Part shown: piece after piece, positions 32,183 through 35,568 of the stretch
Position numbering within the stretch: position 1 is the first letter of the stretch
Layout of the letters: the number at the start of each line of letters is the position of its first letter
Source: Chloroflexia bacterium
Lineage (GTDB): Bacteria > Chloroflexota > Chloroflexia > Thermomicrobiales > CFX8
NCBI GenBank assembly: GCA_030431755.1
Contig: JAUIIK010000044.1
Coordinates: 1 to 35,568, forward strand
Direction: 5' to 3'
Length of the DNA stretch: 35,568 nucleotides
Program-made: the position numbers and the translations under genes
Notes under the pieces: model-generated
Told to the model about the DNA's origin: nothing
The model's database searches: none
The model's input: only the letters and a program-made list of their open reading frames with translations

Positions 32183-33175
32183 CTAGCCGCGAAACTCCGC
32201 CAGCGCGCGCTGGTAGCCCTCGGGGTCGTTGGCATGCGTCGCGACGCACTCGCGCAGGAAGCGTTCCTGACGAGCGAGCAACTGCGACGCTTCCGCGTCA
32301 CTTAGGTCGCCCCAGTCCACGAGCGCCGCGATCATGCGCCCCGAGAAGAGCTGTGGCGCAGCGCGGAGCGGGTCACGCTCCACGAGCGCGCGCAGTGCTG
32401 GCGCGCCACGCTGTTCGACAACGCGGTCGACGCTCACGACCCGGCGGACCTCGTGTCCGTCGACCATCCCGCGCCGGAGCATCACGACGAGGTCCAGGCC
32501 GGCGACGTCAGCTGGCAGCACTTCGAGCGGGTAGCGCTGCAATGTAGCGAGCACATCCGACGCCGACCCGGCGTGCATCGTCGTTGCCAGCGGAAAGCCC
32601 CTGGCTAGCCCCTCGAAGAGATAGCGCACGCCACGGCCCCAGAGATACGTCGGCAGGTGGGCGCTGATCTCATTGCAAAGCACGTAGCGGTTCTCCGGGT
32701 CGAGCGCGTCGATGTAGGCGAAGCGCTCGTAGATGCCGCGGATGTAGATTGGGCGAGTCTGGGGGTCCATAAAGGCCAGCAGGGCGGTTAGCAACGTCGT
32801 CTTGCCGGCTCCATCCTCTTCTGCGGCCACAATAATGCTCCGCCGCATCTCGATGGCCAACGTGAGCAGCGCGGCCTCCCCCGCGCCGAGCATACCGGTC
32901 GAAATCAGGCGCGGAAGTGTCAGCGGATGCGGTGTCGCGCGTTCCAGCCCCCACCAACCGTAGGGCTCTTCATATTCTCGCGCCAGCTTGTCATCGATCA
33001 GCGTTCGGCTCTTCCGTTTCGTTCCGTGCGCCAGCCGCGCTTCTCGGCCCGCATTGCTCCCGACGAACGAAGCGCCGATGCTACTCCGATGGCGCCGTTC
33101 CAGTCGAGAGCTTGACGGTTGCTCCAGCGCCGGTGGCAACACGCCACGGGCGGCGAAGCGATTGCAGTCGCTCAT
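32183..33175 (-). CDS. Orphan CpaF/VirB11-like secretion ATPase
   Basis: 330 residues from the first ATG, but there is no ribosome site and residues 1-55 look unlike the family, so the true start may be downstream. The RecA-like core has LPRLISTGMLGAGEAALLTL, then a Walker A variant AEEDGAGKTTLL (Lys125; the first Gly of GxxGxGKT is replaced), the Asp-box-like YIRGIYERFAYID, ENRYVLCNEISAHLPTYLWG in the Walker B position and the His box PLATTMHAGSASDVLATL. Such ATPases drive pilus or type IV secretion, but no pilin, prepilin peptidase or TadB/C gene is nearby. Confidence 0.78.
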   Translation of the reverse strand: MSDCNRFAARGVLPPALEQPSSSRLERRHRSSIGASFVGSNAGREARLAHGTKRKSRTLIDDKLAREYEEPYGWWGLERATPHPLTLPRLISTGMLGAGEAALLTLAIEMRRSIIVAAEEDGAGKTTLLTALLAFMDPQTRPIYIRGIYERFAYIDALDPENRYVLCNEISAHLPTYLWGRGVRYLFEGLARGFPLATTMHAGSASDVLATLQRYPLEVLPADVAGLDLVVMLRRGMVDGHEVRRVVSVDRVVEQRGAPALRALVERDPLRAAPQLFSGRMIAALVDWGDLSDAEASQLLARQERFLRECVATHANDPEGYQRALAEFRG

Positions 33176-33234
33176 TGTAATGGCTCAAACTCGGGCGTGA
33201 TCCACGCATCCCGGTCAGAAACGCTGTAAGCCAC

Positions 33235-33243
33235 TGTTATACT
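33235..33243 (+). promoter_or_regulatory. Extended -10 promoter for the dehydrogenase operon
   Basis: TGtTATACT forms an extended -10 (TATACT at 33238-33243), about 53 bp before the lpdA start. The -35 position, TCAGAA at 33215, is weak, as expected for an extended -10 promoter. Confidence 0.5.
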
Positions 33244-33295
33244 GGAAGGGTCCGGCCAACTCACCGGACGAACTGCGTGAATCCGGCGAGAGAAA

Positions 33296-34699
33296 GTGAC
33301 GAATACCAATATGTCGGCGAATGAATACGACATCGTATTCCTGGGTGGTGGAACCGGCGGCTACGTGGCTGCAATCCGCGCGAGCCAGCTCGGCCTGAAA
33401 GCTGCGGTCGTGGAGAAGGATCTAGTCGGTGGCACCTGCGTCCACCGTGGTTGTATCCCGGCTAAATCATTATTGAAAGCTGCCGAGGTTGCCTCGACGG
33501 TGCGCAAGGCCGCCGAGTTCGGCGTCACTCCCGGCGAGATATCGCTCGACTACAACCAGGCCATGCGCCGCTCGCGCGACGTCGTCGACCAGAACTACAA
33601 CGGCATCCAGTATCTCTTCCGCAAACATAAGATCGACACCTTCACTGGCTGGGGCACGCTCGTCTCGCCGCGCGAGATTCGCGTCGAATCGGAAGACGGC
33701 GAAGCCCAGACGGTCAAAGCCAGCAAAGCGCTCATCATCGACACCGGCTCGACGCCGCGCGAGATTGAGGGTCTCGAAGCCAACGGCACAACGATTATCA
33801 ATAGCGACCACGCCACCTACAGCGGCGACCTGCCCAAGCGCGTCATCGTCCGCGGCGCGGGCGCGACCGGCCTGGAGTTCGCCAGCGTCTACCACGAGTT
33901 CGAGTCCGAGGTCACCATCGTCGGCAACATCGCGCCGAACGAGGATGCCGAGGTCTCACGCGACCTGGAACGCGCCTTCAAGCGCCAGGGCATCAATGTC
34001 ATCTCCGGCCACCGCCCATCGCCCGACGATTTCGAGGTCAGCGACGACGGCGTCACGATGAAGTACAACGACGACGTGATCGAAGCCGACGCGCTGCTCG
34101 TCGCCATCGGACGCTACGGCAATATCGAGGGTTTCGGACTGTCCGACATCGGCGTCGAGACGACCGAGCGCGGCTACATCAAGGTCAACGACTACATGCA
34201 GACCAACGTCGACGGTGTCTATGCCATCGGCGACGTGACCGGCCTCCAGCAGCTCGCGCATACCGCGATGCACCAGGGCGTCGTCGCGGTCGAGCACATC
34301 GCCGGCCACAAGCCACACACACTCGATTACAACAAGATCCCCTGGGTGACCTTCTGCCACCCGGAGATCGGCTCGGTCGGATTGACCGAGCAGGAAGCCA
34401 AGGACGCCGGCTACAACGTCAAAGCGGGCAAGTTCCCGATGACCGCCAGTGGCAAAGCGCGTGTCGACGGCGACACGACTGGCTTTGCCAAGGTCGTGGT
34501 CGATGCCGACACCGACACGGTTCTCGGCGTCCACATCCTCGGCCACCTCGCAACCGAGTTGATCGCAGAGGCCGGGCTGGCAATGATGTTCGAGGCGAGC
34601 GCCTGGGAGCTAGGCATCACCGTCCACGCCCACCCGACAGTTTCGGAGATCTTGCACGAAGCCGCGCTGGCAACCGGCGACGGCCCGCTGCACCTGTAG
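33296..34699 (+). CDS. lpdA: Dihydrolipoyl dehydrogenase (E3)
   Basis: 467 residues from GTG 33296 (ATG 33311 is the alternative). It reoxidises dihydrolipoamide of 2-oxoacid dehydrogenase complexes, passing electrons to NAD+. Motifs: FAD Rossmann VFLGGGTGGYVAAIRA; redox disulfide GGTCVHRGCIPAKS (Cys48, Cys53); NAD-binding VIVRGAGATGLEFASVY; second FAD motif GVYAIGDVTGLQQLAHTAMH; and interface base HAHPTVSE (His446 with Glu451). The NAD motif has GAGATG in place of the usual GGGxxG. It is followed by an E1 alpha gene, so it leads a complex operon. Confidence 0.94.
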   Translation: MTNTNMSANEYDIVFLGGGTGGYVAAIRASQLGLKAAVVEKDLVGGTCVHRGCIPAKSLLKAAEVASTVRKAAEFGVTPGEISLDYNQAMRRSRDVVDQNYNGIQYLFRKHKIDTFTGWGTLVSPREIRVESEDGEAQTVKASKALIIDTGSTPREIEGLEANGTTIINSDHATYSGDLPKRVIVRGAGATGLEFASVYHEFESEVTIVGNIAPNEDAEVSRDLERAFKRQGINVISGHRPSPDDFEVSDDGVTMKYNDDVIEADALLVAIGRYGNIEGFGLSDIGVETTERGYIKVNDYMQTNVDGVYAIGDVTGLQQLAHTAMHQGVVAVEHIAGHKPHTLDYNKIPWVTFCHPEIGSVGLTEQEAKDAGYNVKAGKFPMTASGKARVDGDTTGFAKVVVDADTDTVLGVHILGHLATELIAEAGLAMMFEASAWELGITVHAHPTVSEILHEAALATGDGPLHL

Positions 34700-34705
34700 C
34701 CGCAA

Positions 34706-34723
34706 CGGCGACAACGGTCGCCG
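34706..34723. other. Intercistronic hairpin
   Basis: CGGCGAC (34706-34712) pairs perfectly with GTCGCCG (34717-34723) around AACG, just after the lpdA stop. No T-run follows. It may stabilise the mRNA 3' end or attenuate read-through into the E1 gene. Confidence 0.4.
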
Positions 34724-34829
34724 AACAATCGAATAGCACGCAGCGCCCTGACCATTCGCGTCCGACCTGCGGCCCTCATCTAGCGAGGGCATACACGCGC
34801 GTCGGATAGACCACGACGGAGGCCACGCC

Positions 34830-35568
34830 ATGGCAACCGAAGCCAGGCACGAACGACCACCAGTTACGTCAGACGCATCTACCGAGGAGCCCGCCGACCT
34901 CGATCCCGACCTCATGCGGTCGATGTTCAAGACGATGCTTCTGGCGCGCGCCGTCGATGAGCGCATGTGGCAGATGAACCGGATGGGCGCGGCGCCCTTC
35001 GCCGTCTCCGGTCAGGGCCACGAAGCTGCCCAGGGCGGGATGGCCGCGGCGCTCGATATCAGCAAAGACTGGCTCGTTCCCTACTACCGCGACGTCACCC
35101 TCTCGATGGCCTTTGGCCTGACGGCAGAGGACATCCTGCTCGCGCAGCTCTCGCGCGCCGGTGACCCAACCAGCGGCGGTCGCCAGATGCCGAACCATTT
35201 CAGCGCCCGCGACCGGCGCATCTTCTCCGGATCGAGCGTCATCGCGACACAATTGCCCCATGCCACCGGCATCGCGTTCGCATCCAAAGCGCGTGGCGAG
35301 GACGCCGTCACGGTCGTCTGCTTCGGTGAAGGCGCGACAAGCGAGGGCGACTTCCACGAGGCGATGAACTTCGCGACGATCTACGATCTACCGGTCATCT
35401 TCCTCTGCCAGAACAACGAGTACGCCATCTCGGTGCCGACGAAGCTCCAGATGGGCGTCGAACGCGTTGCCGATCGCGCCCTGGGCTACGACATGCCGGG
35501 CGTGCGCGTCGACGGGCTCGACGCTGTCGAAGTCTATGGCGTCGCCCGCGAAGCCGTTGCGCGCGCCC
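34830..35568 (+). CDS. 2-oxoacid dehydrogenase E1 component, alpha subunit (partial, runs off right edge)
   Basis: 246 codons visible from ATG 34830 (GACGGAGG upstream). The thiamine-diphosphate enzyme decarboxylates a 2-oxoacid and transfers the acyl group to lipoyl-E2. Visible: FAVSGQGHEAAQGGMAAAL, VPYYRDVTLSMAFGLTAEDI, SGGRQMPNHFS, and the ThDP-binding motif FGEGATSEGDFHEAMNFA through CQNNEYAIS (Asn195-Asn196). The GGRQMPxHFS segment points to branched-chain 2-oxoacid (2-oxoisovalerate) dehydrogenase more than to pyruvate dehydrogenase. Its cofactor is the product of the thiamine operon at 3181-6991. Confidence 0.92.
   Translation, partial: MATEARHERPPVTSDASTEEPADLDPDLMRSMFKTMLLARAVDERMWQMNRMGAAPFAVSGQGHEAAQGGMAAALDISKDWLVPYYRDVTLSMAFGLTAEDILLAQLSRAGDPTSGGRQMPNHFSARDRRIFSGSSVIATQLPHATGIAFASKARGEDAVTVVCFGEGATSEGDFHEAMNFATIYDLPVIFLCQNNEYAISVPTKLQMGVERVADRALGYDMPGVRVDGLDAVEVYGVAREAVARA

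Overview
The window comes from a GC-rich bacterium, most likely a Chloroflexota member of the Thermomicrobia / Sphaerobacter type. This is an inference. It rests on the base composition, on the secreted-protein C-terminal domain in the Tat protein at 16703-17974, on the style of the intergenic inverted repeats, and on the mix of genes. Both window edges cut through genes. There are no rRNA or tRNA genes, no CRISPR array and no transposase.

Layout. 1-2063 (minus): an electron-transfer flavoprotein beta gene, followed by a gene whose first ~55 codons look like ETF alpha but which then becomes a TPR-repeat protein of lower GC. 2348-3184: an AraC-type regulator. 3181-7189 (minus): a compact thiamine operon, thiD-thiG-thiE-tenI-thiS-tenA, with every junction overlapping by 4 bp. 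It is preceded by a textbook TPP riboswitch and an intrinsic terminator, so the whole set is probably controlled by transcription attenuation. 7259-14399: single-gene housekeeping and accessory functions (B3/4 protein, VOC protein, aquaporin, PfpI/DJ-1, RDD membrane protein, DUF1697, amidohydrolase, MFS exporter).

14820-17974 is the most unusual part. Four co-oriented elements of about 190-290 nt each begin with CCGGYUGMAGAAGCCG and end with the near-complement CGGCUCCUYCARCCGG. The ends can form a long helix with the same A.C mismatch in all four. The flanking and inner helices differ in sequence between copies yet still pair, so they covary. Two of the elements lie directly upstream of two Tat-exported proteins that share a Cys/His core. 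One element has a strong sigma-70 promoter just before it, and another is followed by an intrinsic terminator. I do not recognise this RNA family or its pairing with these proteins. It is the best candidate here for an undescribed system.

18010-25313: a phosphodiesterase/pyrophosphatase-like enzyme, a phosphonatase-like HAD hydrolase, a DapA-family lyase, and an ECF sigma factor overlapping a 1074-residue membrane-anchored presumed anti-sigma protein with a TolB-like propeller. 25317-33175: a CheY-like protein, a UroD-family protein, an MBL hydrolase, a DinB-like protein, four membrane proteins of unknown function, NAD synthetase, and an orphan CpaF-like ATPase. 33296-35568: the start of a 2-oxoacid dehydrogenase operon (dihydrolipoyl dehydrogenase, then E1 alpha cut by the window edge).
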